A stretch of DNA of 64,000 bases from Eledone cirrhosa (taxonomy: Eukaryota > Mollusca > Cephalopoda > Octopoda > Eledonidae), in NCBI GenBank assembly GCA_964016885.1, contig OZ024740.1, positions 208,919,718 through 208,983,717 of the forward strand, written 5' to 3'. This document shows positions 11,901-20,789 of the stretch, piece by piece (positions within the stretch are counted from its first letter, which is position 1; the number at the start of each line of letters is the position of its first letter). A program made the translations under genes and the position numbers. The notes beneath the pieces were generated by a model. It was not told where the DNA came from, searched no databases, and saw only the letters and a list, made by a program, of their open reading frames with translations.

Positions 11901-12044
11901 GGTCTATATACTTACACTCATACATACATACATACACACACATACATACATATTTCTGCCAAGTTGTTTGGGGCATAAAAGAAAGATGTTGTACCGCCAC
12001 AGAGGTCAGCTGTCCTTCTGTGGTGAACATTTCTTCCCAAAGAG

Positions 12045-12117
12045 AATAATTACTAACAATTGCTTCGAAACATTCAACTTTTGTACCGAGATTATAAATT
12101 CACATTTACGATGGTCG
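12045..12117 (+). repeat. Dispersed repeat, left half, split by mariner
   Basis: Contains 'caattgcttcgaaacattca' and 'gagattataaattcacattt'. The uninterrupted paralogue is at 61285-61375 in reverse. Its right half resumes at about 12668 with 'taattattagtgcactgt'. The mariner fossil lies between the halves. Confidence 0.65.
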
Positions 12118-12667
12118 GCTGAAATGTTTATAGCCTGACTAAGATACTTTCATGTAATGTAACCAAATAAGGTTTATTTTTCAACATAGTCCCCCTTGCA
12201 GTCCTTTTTCTATCGGTGTTACAGTGCTTGGATCCCATTGGAGAAGAAGCTTCCATCCTGTTGGTAAAAAAATTGTCGTCAGTAGCAATGTGTTTTCATG
12301 TTGGGGAACAGATGATAGTTAGATGAGGTCAAATCAGGCAAATGGGGGTCGGGCGGTGATCAACCAATTCACAGCCACAGTCACGTACAGCAGCCATTGA
12401 AACCAAGGGCTTGTGTGCTGGAGCATTGTCCTGATGAAACAAGGGAGTTTAGTCATAATAGTCTTTCATAACTGCCTCAGCAAGTTGGCATAGTACTCTC
12501 CATTGATGGTATGACCCTTTTGAAGATAGTCAATAAACACAGAGTCTTTTGTATCCCAAATCACTGAAGTCATCACCTTCCCAGCAGATGAAAGGACCTT
12601 GACCCTCTTTGGAGTAGAGATTGTTTCCACTGCATGGATTTCTCTATTTGTCTCTGGCTTAAAGTGA
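12118..12667 (-). pseudogene. mariner (SETMAR-like) transposase fossil
   Basis: Reading the minus strand in shifting frames gives mariner landmarks in order: VHHFKPET, SAGKVMTSVIWDTKDSVFID (holding the second catalytic Asp region), KGHTINGEYYANLL, a damaged HQDNAPAH block, then TSSNYHLFPNMK in place of the SPDLAPSDYHLFP motif. The end nearest 12118 carries 'cggctgaaatgtttatagcc' and 'tttatttttcaacatagtcc', the terminal sequence of this mariner type, also found at 42636 and 43012. The DNA-binding half and the first catalytic Asp (DETW) are missing and the frame is broken several times. Dead copy, inserted into the repeat at 12045/12668. Confidence 0.82.
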
Positions 12668-12960
12668 TGAACCGATAATTATTAGTGCACTGTATTAATA
12701 AATAACCAAGTGACAATCTAGAAAAGTTAGGGGCTTCAGACAAGGAAATTAACTAGCTAATACTCACTTCATAAATACAATCTGTTTGCGGAACAGTAAA
12801 AATATACAAGACTTTTCTAAAGTTCAGCATATGACATTCATTATTTTTATTATCCAAATTTCAACGATGGATCTTTTTTTATTTGTTAGAAACTAGTTTC
12901 CTTTCTTATAGGAAGAATTCAAATAATTAAAAAAAGGAAGAGACCAACACACACACACAT
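12668..12960. other. Right half of split repeat, then no recognisable feature
   Basis: 12668-12700 is the continuation of the repeat interrupted by mariner. The remainder to the (CATA)n at 12948-12978 is AT-rich without a feature I can name. Confidence 0.5.
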
Positions 12961-13182
12961 ACATAGATACATACATACATGATGGCTGCCCCCTCGTTAT
13001 CGAGTATGGCCATTGCACGAAAAAAAAAGAAAATAATAATAATAATAATAACAACAATTTTATATATATATATATGCACACACACACACACGATAGCAAC
13101 TAACAGCGCTGCGATCGTATGTGGCTTTTTTAGCCCAGCCAATGATCTAAAATATCTTTCACGGAGTTGGCAACCAAAACAT

Positions 13183-13881
13183 TCACTGGCAGTAGCCGGC
13201 TGTGGTTGGAGTACATGTACTTTTGCATGTTGTTTGGCAAGCATGATGAGTAGCATCTCCAACAGCAGCCTGGTAGTCAACCACTGGTCTCACTTTATGA
13301 CTGCAAAGATGACTTTCGAATCCAGCTTTGCTGAGGAAGAGTCTCGCACAGATGCTGCTTGTTAGCGCCATAGGAGGACCTTCGCTGTCTGGAAATGCAA
13401 CAGTAATGCCTTTCCTCACATCCCTCTTTACTTTCTCGTATGCGATTCGAGATGCCTCAAAGGCAACTTTCCCCTCATATACAGTCTTTCTCCATTTATT
13501 ACGATCAGCAGCAACATTTTCCCATGTATCAGCAGAGATGTTAGCGTCTTTCAAAGAGGCTTTCAACGAATCCTTATACCTCTTTTTTGGTTTATGTGGA
13601 GGTCGTTTTCCTTGAACTAACTTTCCATAAAAGAGTTGTTTTGGTATTCTAGAATCCTTCATCCTGGCAAGGTGACCACTCCAACGGAGTCTTTGCTTAA
13701 GCACAAGAACCTCTATACTGTCACACAGAGAGCTTTTCAAAATCTCGACATCACTGATGTGATCCCTCCAGTCAACGCCATGGATCCGTCTGGGACACAT
13801 CTGATGGAAACGCTCCAATTGTTTAAGGTGGTGTCGATATGTGACACAAGTCTCGTAGGCATAAAGAAGAGAAGAGAGCAC
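13183..13881 (-). pseudogene. RTE-like LINE C-terminal region with zinc-finger remnant
   Basis: 232 residues downstream of the RT. They carry RRIHGVDWRDHISDVEIL, KQRLRWSGHLARMKDSRIPK, QGKRPPHKPKKRYKDSLKAS and WENVAADRNKWR, the block typical of the end of RTE-type ORF proteins. The last part, ICARLFLSKAGFESHLCSHK, looks like the family's terminal CCHH finger, but the first Cys is replaced by Ser (SSICARLF), so metal binding is doubtful. The upstream RT is frameshifted, so this is a remnant of the LINE at 12970-16588. Confidence 0.85.
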
Positions 13882-14160
13882 ATATGCCAGGTACCTTTGT
13901 CTTCTTGCATATGTCTCGCCGAACCCAGAGTCGCCTTTCTAGCTTTCCGAAAGCATCATTTCCTAAACCTGAGTGGGATTTCATTATCAAGGTTGCTGTA
14001 TCGATTGACAGTGCTTCCCAGGAAGACAAACTGATCAACCACTCCAAGTCGTTTACCATACTATTAGATATTTGGCTCCCTGTACTGCTTACCAGTGGCA
14101 GGTTGGTACATGATGACGGTTTTCTTGAGACTGACAGTCAATCCTAGGGCAATGCAAGCA

Positions 14161-15413
14161 TCAGAAAATGTGCTGCATATCACTCTCTGTGTGCACTACA
14201 AGATCGCAATCATCTGCATACAAGAGGTCTCTTATGATTGATGTAAATACTTTTGTTTTTGCAGCAAAGCGCCTGATGTTAAATATGCTGCCTGAGGTTC
14301 GATATCGGATGTAAACACCGTGCTCGCAATTCCTGAATGCTATATAGAAAACCATTGCAAAGTATATGGCAAACAGGGTCGGTGCTGGAATATCCCCCTG
14401 TTTTACTCCATTTTTTACTGAGATAGGCTCCGACACCTTACCTCCGACATTAACCCAAGCCTTCATGTCGTCATGGAAAGACCTAACCAAATCAAGGACC
14501 TTATCAGGGCAACCAAGTTTCTGGAAAACCTTCCACAATGCATTTCTGTTAACAGTATCGAACGATTTTGTCAGATCGACAAAAACCTAATACAGATCCA
14601 AACCTTGTTCCATGCACTTCTCCTGGAGCTGTCTAGCTGAGAAGATCATATCAGTAGTGCCGCGTCCAGCATGAAAACAGATTGACTTTCAGGAAGAACA
14701 CAATCTGCAATGTGTGTCAGCAGACGGTCCAGAAGCACCCTACATAGAATTTTTCCTACGACAGAAAGCAATGATATACCTCTGTAGTTTCCACAATCAT
14801 TATTGTTACCCTTTCCCTTATACAACACCACCATTACTGCATCTCTCCAGTCCTCAGGTACGGATTCACTAGCCCATATCCTGCCAAACAAAGAGTGAAG
14901 ATGTTGCAGAAGTTTCTCACTACCATATTGTAGGAACTCTGCATGTATGCCATCCATACCTGGAGACCTTTCACTGTTCAGCTTCGAGATAGCTACTGCA
15001 ACCTCCACAAGCGTCGGTGATTCTGCGAGAGGTTTTTCTGGAATGAGATTGAGGAAATCTTCATTGACGACAGACGGCTGATTCAAAAGTTCATCAAAGT
15101 GCTCTCGCCACCTTCGTAGAATTCTTTGTGAGTCACGAAGAAGTTCCTTGCCACCCTTGCTGCGAAGCGGTGTCAACAGAGAAGAAGACGGTTCATAAAC
15201 TTCACGCAAGAGACTGTACAACAGCTTTGTGTTATTGGAATCTGATGCAGCTTTTATCTCATCAGCCTTCTCACTCCACCACTTATCCTTCATCTGAGAA
15301 AGATTCCGCCTAACACATGATTTCACATCCTTGGGTACCTTATGCAACATATTCTTCTCCTGTGATTTTGCTGTCAAGTAGCGTGACAGAGCACGCCTCT
15401 TATCAGCCAACAA
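14161..15413 (-). pseudogene. RTE-like LINE reverse transcriptase, broken
   Basis: Two frames cover the RT. 15413-14646 holds the thumb-side linker and the N-terminal RT motifs: SPGMDGIHAEF, VPEDWRDAVMVVLYKGKG, NYRGISLLSVVGKILCRVL and a damaged ADCVLPESQSVF. 14538-14161 holds VKNGVKQGDIPAPTLFAIYF (motif B, with GDIPAP in place of the commoner GCVLAP) and LLYADDCDLVVH (motif C, YADD catalytic box). The motif A region (FVDLTKAFD in the right copy) is broken by a stop near 14585-14590. The catalytic Asp pair of YADD is kept, but no continuous polymerase can be made. Confidence 0.88.
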
Positions 15414-15449
15414 GTCTTCTATATGTACATCATTCTCATTAAACCAGTC

Positions 15450-16571
15450 TTAATGTTTTCTCTGCACCAATCCCAGAACACGCCTGCCTACATCATAAAC
15501 CGACATTTTAAGGGTCGGCCAATCCTCACCAAGATCTGCAACATGCATCTCTTCTCGCAATGTCCTCTTCACATTTTTATCTCTAAGATGAGCAGCATTC
15601 AATCTTCTGGGCAGGGTGACACCAGGAGCCCGGATTTTACGTTTAGTGATTAGTTTCATTTTTGCGCGTTCCAGAAGGTGGTCCGTCCAGCACTCAACTC
15701 CACGAAGAGCACGAACACACTGCACATCCTGTCTGTCACGCATCCAAACAAGGACGTCGTCCAAAAGTCCAAAAGATGCCATTTCTTAGATGCAGGATGC
15801 ATCCATGCGGTCTTAAATTTGTTCTTTTGCTGGAACATGATGTTGGTAACACACAGATCCAGTTCCACACACATCTGCAGCAGGAGCATACCATTGTTGT
15901 TACACTTTCCCACCCCATGCCTTCCGATTACATTCCATGTGTTAAAATCCCTACCCACTCTAGCATTAAAGTCACCAAGCACGATGACCTTGTATGCCTG
16001 AGGGATAATTCTTAAAACACATTTCAAGGCATGGTAAAAGGACACTTTTTCTTCATCGACAGAATTCATAGTTGGAGCATACACACTCACCAGGGTCGCA
16101 TATCTTCCTTTGTCCAGAGGAATTCTCATGGACATAAGACGCTCACTAATCCCCACGGGGAATTCTTTTAATTTATCCAAAAGAGCAGTCTTAACAGCAA
16201 ATGCTACCCCAGCCTCTCTTCTGGTTCCTTCATCTCTTCATTTCCAGAAGAATGTATATTCTCCACAAAATTCTGTAAGATGACCATTTTCAGATAACCT
16301 CGTCTCAGATAAAGCTACGATGTTGAGATCGTAACGTCGAAGCTCCTTTGCAACAAGAGCGTTCAGGATGTTCCAAGGAATCCCTGTCAAGCAGCGTCCG
16401 TACGTTCCAGCAGCCAATATTAAATGCCTTGTTTGGTTCTATTACAGTAGCACGATGACGAGCGGGCCCAGGCTGTAATACCCTGGGGCCCCTGCCCTTA
16501 TTGCCAATTATCTCTTTTGTTCCAGAACCCTTATTGCCAGTTATCTCTTTTATATTGTTTTGGAACATCAT
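15450..16571 (-). pseudogene. RTE-like LINE endonuclease, broken
   Basis: The APE-type endonuclease starts at a tandem ATG near 16571 (MMFQNN). It is then split by indels: 16571-16305 gives CWNVRTLLDRDSL, 16180-15656 gives LDKGRYATLVSVYAPTMNS, VIVLGDFNARVGRDFNTW and the KWHLLDFW block, and 15782-15450 gives the end with the CWTDH motif. In the right copy the same blocks are continuous and read LSETRL, GDFNARVGRD and WTDHRLVRAK, with the catalytic Asn and His present. The family's role is nicking target DNA to prime reverse transcription. Confidence 0.88.
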
Positions 16572-16589
16572 TGAATTGGAAAAAAAAAG

Positions 16590-16621
<32 letters not shown>
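16590..16621. repeat. (ATT)n junction between Tx1-A and the RTE-like LINE
   Basis: About ten AAT units on the plus strand, lying exactly between the Tx1-A 3' end (gttaataaagaaagt on the minus strand) and the T-rich 5' end of the RTE-like LINE. The equivalent junction in the right block is 52223-52295. Confidence 0.95.
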
Positions 16622-16869
16622 TCTTTATTAACCACAAGGGTTTACATAAAGTAGACATTAAGGACAGTACAAGACAATACAGGACGGTACAAATGGGTAT
16701 TTCTGCGTGTAAAAAAACAAAAACAGAGGATGTAACAAAAAAATAACAATGAAAAATTCCCCAATACGGGGGAGACTTCCGAGGGACATTCGTGGAGAAA
16801 GCCCATTAAAAAGCCACAGTGACCCTGACTACCAGGGCAAGTGCCCTCTCCCAGATTTCCACCTTTAAT

Positions 16870-18194
16870 TTACAGACACATACTCAGAGTAGGCCCATTC
16901 ACTCGGGACATTCTTGCTTCTCTCACCCATCTTTCAACAAAATGCTGGGAAGAGAGCACTTCCCTCTCTACCCTGATTTTCCTTTTCAAATGAAATTTGA
17001 AAAAGTCAATCAGGGCATCACCGAAGAGGTAAGTGCTCGTCTTCAGCCCTTTCAAACGTGTCCACCATACTATCTCTTTCGCCATGGCCACCAGACAGAT
17101 AAAAACTTCCTGTCCTTCCCGGCTAAAGGAAGAGGGCGGGGCAATCCTCACGATGAACTCAGCTGATAGCTGGATCCGTCCTACACGCGACAGCAGGTGT
17201 TAGACATAAACCCACAAGTCAGCAATGCTCGGACACTGGACGAGTGCGTGCAGGACGGTTTCGTCGCCCTGCGCGCATCTCGGACATGCTCTATTTTTCT
17301 CTATTGCTAAAGCCTTACTAAACCTAATGGACTCTATCCTAATCGCTCTTTTCAGAGCAAACCACCATTTGTTGTTGACGATGGCCCCCGTCAACGCCCG
17401 CTTAACTAGTTCGCTAATCCGGTCTCTGTAGGCCTTGCGCGCTGGTAAGGACGTGTTTAGCTTCCAGTAGCCGGGTCCTCGTCTATGAAGCCTATCTAAG
17501 TCAAGCTACACAGATCACGAATTTGTGGTCCTTGTAGCTGACTATCTTGAATTGTGGACAGCCTATGCTAGACCTATCTATTTCCCTACAAAATACTCTA
17601 TCTAGATATGATCTAGATGACTCTATGCGGTTTGTCCAAGTCCATTCGGGAAATCCAATCGGTATCTGTCAGACAGTTGAAACCGTTTGAGCAGGTTTGC
17701 GAGGCTTTTATGCCCTCCTCCCCTATCGGCTAATCCCACACAGTCCCAGCGTGCATCTAAGATCCCGTTCCAGTCGCCCACTAACACTAAAGAGCGGGAC
17801 GCTCCAAGAAAGGTCTCCAGACGCCGGAAGAAATCAGGCTGCCCTGCTCCTGTCGGGGCATAGACGGCCACTAGCCTGAAAACTTGCCCGTCTCCGCTGG
17901 TCACGTCCAGCACCACCAACTTACCTTCTGGGTCCAGGAAGATGGCCCGTATGGCGAGATCCAAACATCTCCGAAAAAGCACAGCAACTCCTCCCCCGAT
18001 CCAGGACGGCTGGGAGATGCGTACACATCGTAGCCGCCGAAGATCGGTGCGAAGGCCCGTGCTTCGGAGATTCTGGTCTCGCTGGTGGCCATCACATCTA
18101 TGTTTAGTGACCTGAAGTCGTTGAGCAGGTGGCCCAGCTTCCATGACGACCCGAGGCCACGCGCATTTATGCTGCCTCTTCTGAGTGAGGTCAT
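16870..18194 (-). pseudogene. Tx1-A ORF2 with RT deleted in frame (endonuclease plus C-terminal knuckle)
   Basis: Begins MTSLRRGSINARGLGSSWK, the APE endonuclease start, about 35 bases after the ORF1 stop as in Tx1-D. A one-base loss in a G run (five G instead of six near 17993-17997) shifts the frame after SRPGSGE. After ALTGAIVNNKWWFALKR and LAIEKNRA the frame passes straight into CPRCAQGDETVLHALVQC, with a shared 'gca' at the junction. It then runs to the stop at 16870 through KEIVWWTRLKGLKTSTYLFG. The FxDLxKAFD, RQGCPLS and YADD blocks are absent. No polymerase can be encoded. Confidence 0.88.
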
Positions 18195-18229
18195 GTTGAA
18201 AAGGAGTGGAAAAAGATGGGAAAGACCAC

Positions 18230-20215
18230 TTACCTTACTTCTCGTAGAGGGAGGATGGTTTTTTCCATCCTTCTCACTACTTGTGGCCTCCTCCGGAAGG
18301 ATGTCCTTATAAATCCTCCTGGAGATTGTTTGTCGGAAGTCTCCGATGTCCTTGGGGAATTTTTGTTTTAGTGTCGTGTGCGTTTTATGTCTGATGCGAG
18401 TGATTTGTATGTGTGGAGGTGGTGTGAATTTTTGGTGTGTTGTGTAGTCTTTTTCTGTGATGCTGGTGTTGTGTTGGATGGAGTGTAATAATTGGTTATT
18501 GTTCAAATTTAATGCTGTGTAGTGTGGGTATCGTTTTGGTTGTTTTGTTTTGTTTGCGTTTGTTGTGAGTTTGTTTCTGTTTCGCTTTTTGGTGACTTTT
18601 GTGGTATTGGTGATGGTGGTGTTGGGGTTAATGAATGTGATGGTGTTGCTGTTTGTGGTGATGGGGGTTGGTGATGCTGGTGTGGATGGTGGTATAGCTG
18701 TCTTAACATTTTTGTTTGTTTGTTTCCCCTGCGTTTTGTTTTTGGAGGGGGAAGGAAGAGGATTTTTTTCTTTTTGGGGTTCTTTTTCTTTTTTTCTGAT
18801 ACCATTTCCCACTCCTCGTCGTCACAATCTGCCTCCAGTTGCGATAGATCGGGGAGTGGAAAATCCTCCACAGGCGTTGGTTTTGGTTGTGGCGTGGTGA
18901 ATGGTGGAGGCGCTGGTGCTAATTCTGGCGCGGTGGGTGGGGGTGGTGTTGGTTTTGCCACTGATGCTGGGGTTGTTGCTGCTACAGTTACTTCTGTTGT
19001 TGCTGTCATTTCTGCTGCTGGTGGTGTTGATGGTTGAGTCACTGGGGTGGGTAAGAGAGGTGGCCTCAACTTTTTAGCTTGAGGGCAGAAAGCCTTTAGG
19101 TTGGTTCCTTCACCACAAACGACACACCTAGACCTTCCCTCAACGATTACAGTGAGGTCTATCACCTCTGGAATTTCCTCAATGTTTTTTGGTCCGCTTG
19201 GATCAGGAGCTTCATCCCAGATCCGGACCAGTTCTCCTGCTTTTCTTTTGTTACTTCAATTATTTTCGTGTTGACCTCGATGCCGGCGAGGACGGCAGCC
19301 ATTAGCCAGGGAATTTCGGTGGCCGGTGGAACGTGGGTCACCCTGATCTTCACGAGTCTCTGACCACAATAGCTTGGGACGAGTGTGAAGTCGTGGAGTG
19401 CTCTCTGGCTTCCTGTGGTGTTCCAAAGAACACGTCCACGGTTCCATATTTCTGCCCACGTCTGATGTGAGTTTTTTTCGCCCACCCATGTCCCAAAGCT
19501 TTTTGTATTTGGGACTCGGATGCCCGTTCCACTCGGCGTGATTTTGTGTTTATCGTCCGATATGACACGGTGCATAGGCGCCGATTCTCCATTTTATTAG
19601 GTGTGGGGGTGGGGTGGCGGGGTGAGGCTGACCCTGTACCCATCTTTTTTTACCATTCGCTTGGCTTCATTTAATTCATCCTGGCTTACCTCGATTGTTT
19701 CGCTTTTCTTGGCTGCTTTGGAAAACGACACATTTTTGCGCTGGTGTTGATGTTGTTGTTGTTATTCTCATTGTTGTTGTTGTTGTTGCTGTTGTTGTTA
19801 TTGTTATATTTGTTATTGTTATTTTTAGTTTCAGTTGTGGTGGTGGTGGTGGTGGTGTCAGTGGTGTTCGGCGTGGAAGAGTCGATTCTGGGTGAATCCA
19901 TTTCGATGTCACGAGATAATAATTTTTTGGGGGGGTTTCTGTTGTCGCTGTTTTGGTGGTGGTGGTGGTGGTATCAGTGGTGTTCGTTTTTCTTTTTGAC
20001 ATTGTGGTGGTGGGGGTGGCGGCTTTAACACCTGTAGACATTGGTAATGGTGGGAAATCCATGTCTTTATGCGGCAAATCTAAATAATTGAGACTGCTAT
20101 TAATTATATTTTCAGTGTTGGCAACCGTGGCAAGGCTTACAATGGTGTTGTTGGTGGTGGTGGTTGGGAGGCGGAGGGGGAGAGGTCTTTTAAAAACAGG
20201 AGATTTGTCGTCCAT
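18230..20215 (-). pseudogene. Tx1-A ORF1 (nucleic-acid binding protein), diverged subfamily
   Basis: Starts at MDDKSPVFKRPLPLRL, followed by Thr/Pro-rich low complexity. It then has the conserved core: RTINTKSRRVERASESQIQ, KKTHIRRGQKYGTVDVFFGT, LVPSYCGQRLVKIRVTHVPP and AAVLAGIEVNTKIIEVTKE. The CCHC knuckle reads CVVCGEGTNLKAFC, where the zinc-binding His is Asn; the homologue in Tx1-D keeps CFRCGSKTHLRAFC. A Pro/Thr-rich C-terminal part follows. Frameshifts break it near 19640, 19165 and 18812. ORF1 proteins of this group coat the element RNA. Core identity to the Tx1-D ORF1 is only about 60% by eye, against over 90% for ORF2. Confidence 0.82.
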
Positions 20216-20425
20216 GTTTTTTTTTCAAAGAAATATTTTGTTTGATAAGTAAAAGTTTAAATTTTGGGTTCAAGGGCCCAATATTTTTTTTGTGTCCTTT
20301 TCAGAAAGCAATATATGTGAACTTATAAACACATAACAACAAATATTTTCCATAACATGGCAATTTGAAACAACTGAAAACAACAAACCTTTGCGGAGCT
20401 CAAGATAATAGGTTTCCTACGTAGG

Positions 20426-20430
20426 TCGCC

Positions 20431-20471
<41 letters not shown>

Positions 20472-20493
20472 TTTTTTTTATTGTTTATTTATT

Positions 20494-20544
<51 letters not shown>

Positions 20545-20545
20545 T
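20426..20545. repeat. (ATT)n arrays between Tx1-B and Tx1-A
   Basis: Two (AAT)n arrays (about 20431-20469 and 20495-20542) separated by 'tttattgtttatttatttt'. On the minus strand the first is the 3' tail of Tx1-B and the second leads into the 5' end of Tx1-A (ggcgacctacgtaggaaacc). Confidence 0.95.
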
Positions 20546-20789
20546 TTTCTTTATTAACCACAAGGGTTTACATAAAGTAGACATTAAGGACAGTGCAGGA
20601 CAATATAGGACGGTACAAATGGGCATTTCTGCGTGTAAAAAAACAAAAACAGAGGATGTAACAAAAAAATAACAATGAAAAATTCCCCAATAGGGGGGAG
20701 ACTTCGGAGGGACATTTGTGAAGAAAGCCCAGTAAAAGGCCACAGTGACCCTGACCACCAGGGCAAGTGCCCTCTCCCAGTTTTCCACC

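Larger units (their letters stand above)
12970..16588 (-). mobile_element. RTE-like LINE, nearly full length but inactive (left copy)
   Basis: Minus-strand LINE with an apurinic endonuclease, reverse transcriptase and a C-terminal domain in order. The endonuclease start (CWNVRTLLDRDSL) is near 16400, GDFNARVGRD near 15970, RT finger motifs (SPGMDGIHAEFLQYG, NDCGNYRGISLLS) at 14760-14960, LLYADDCDLVV near 14190-14220, then RRLRWSGHLARM and a zinc-finger-like tail near 13320. Frameshifts break it into at least six pieces. The 5' end abuts (ATT)n at 16590-16620, directly after the 3' end of Tx1-A. The right-block copy is 52296-54336, about 93% identical over the stretches I compared. Confidence 0.9.
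16622..20425 (-). mobile_element. Tx1-A: Tx1-like LINE lacking its RT domain
   Basis: Minus-strand Tx1-clade LINE (L1 superfamily, ORF2 like the Xenopus Tx1 149-kDa protein). It has ORF1 (20215-18230), the endonuclease half of ORF2 (from 18194), a short 'LAIEKNRA' stretch, and then directly the C-terminal CPRCAQGDETVLHALVQC domain and 3' UTR ending in AATAAAGAAA. The whole RT (about 2.08 kb relative to Tx1-D) is gone at about 17288. Its 5' UTR and ORF1 are strongly diverged from those of Tx1-B and Tx1-D, while ORF2 and the 3' UTR stay about 93% or more identical. Both ends abut (ATT)n. Confidence 0.9.

Noticed and set aside
13328..14034. Plus-strand frames overlapping the RTE-like LINE
   Set aside because: Opposite-strand shadows of the LINE C-terminal domain.
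18550..19037. Gly/Val-rich plus-strand frames near 18.5-20 kb and 24.5-26 kb
   Set aside because: Antisense of the Pro/Thr- and Asn-rich parts of Tx1 ORF1.
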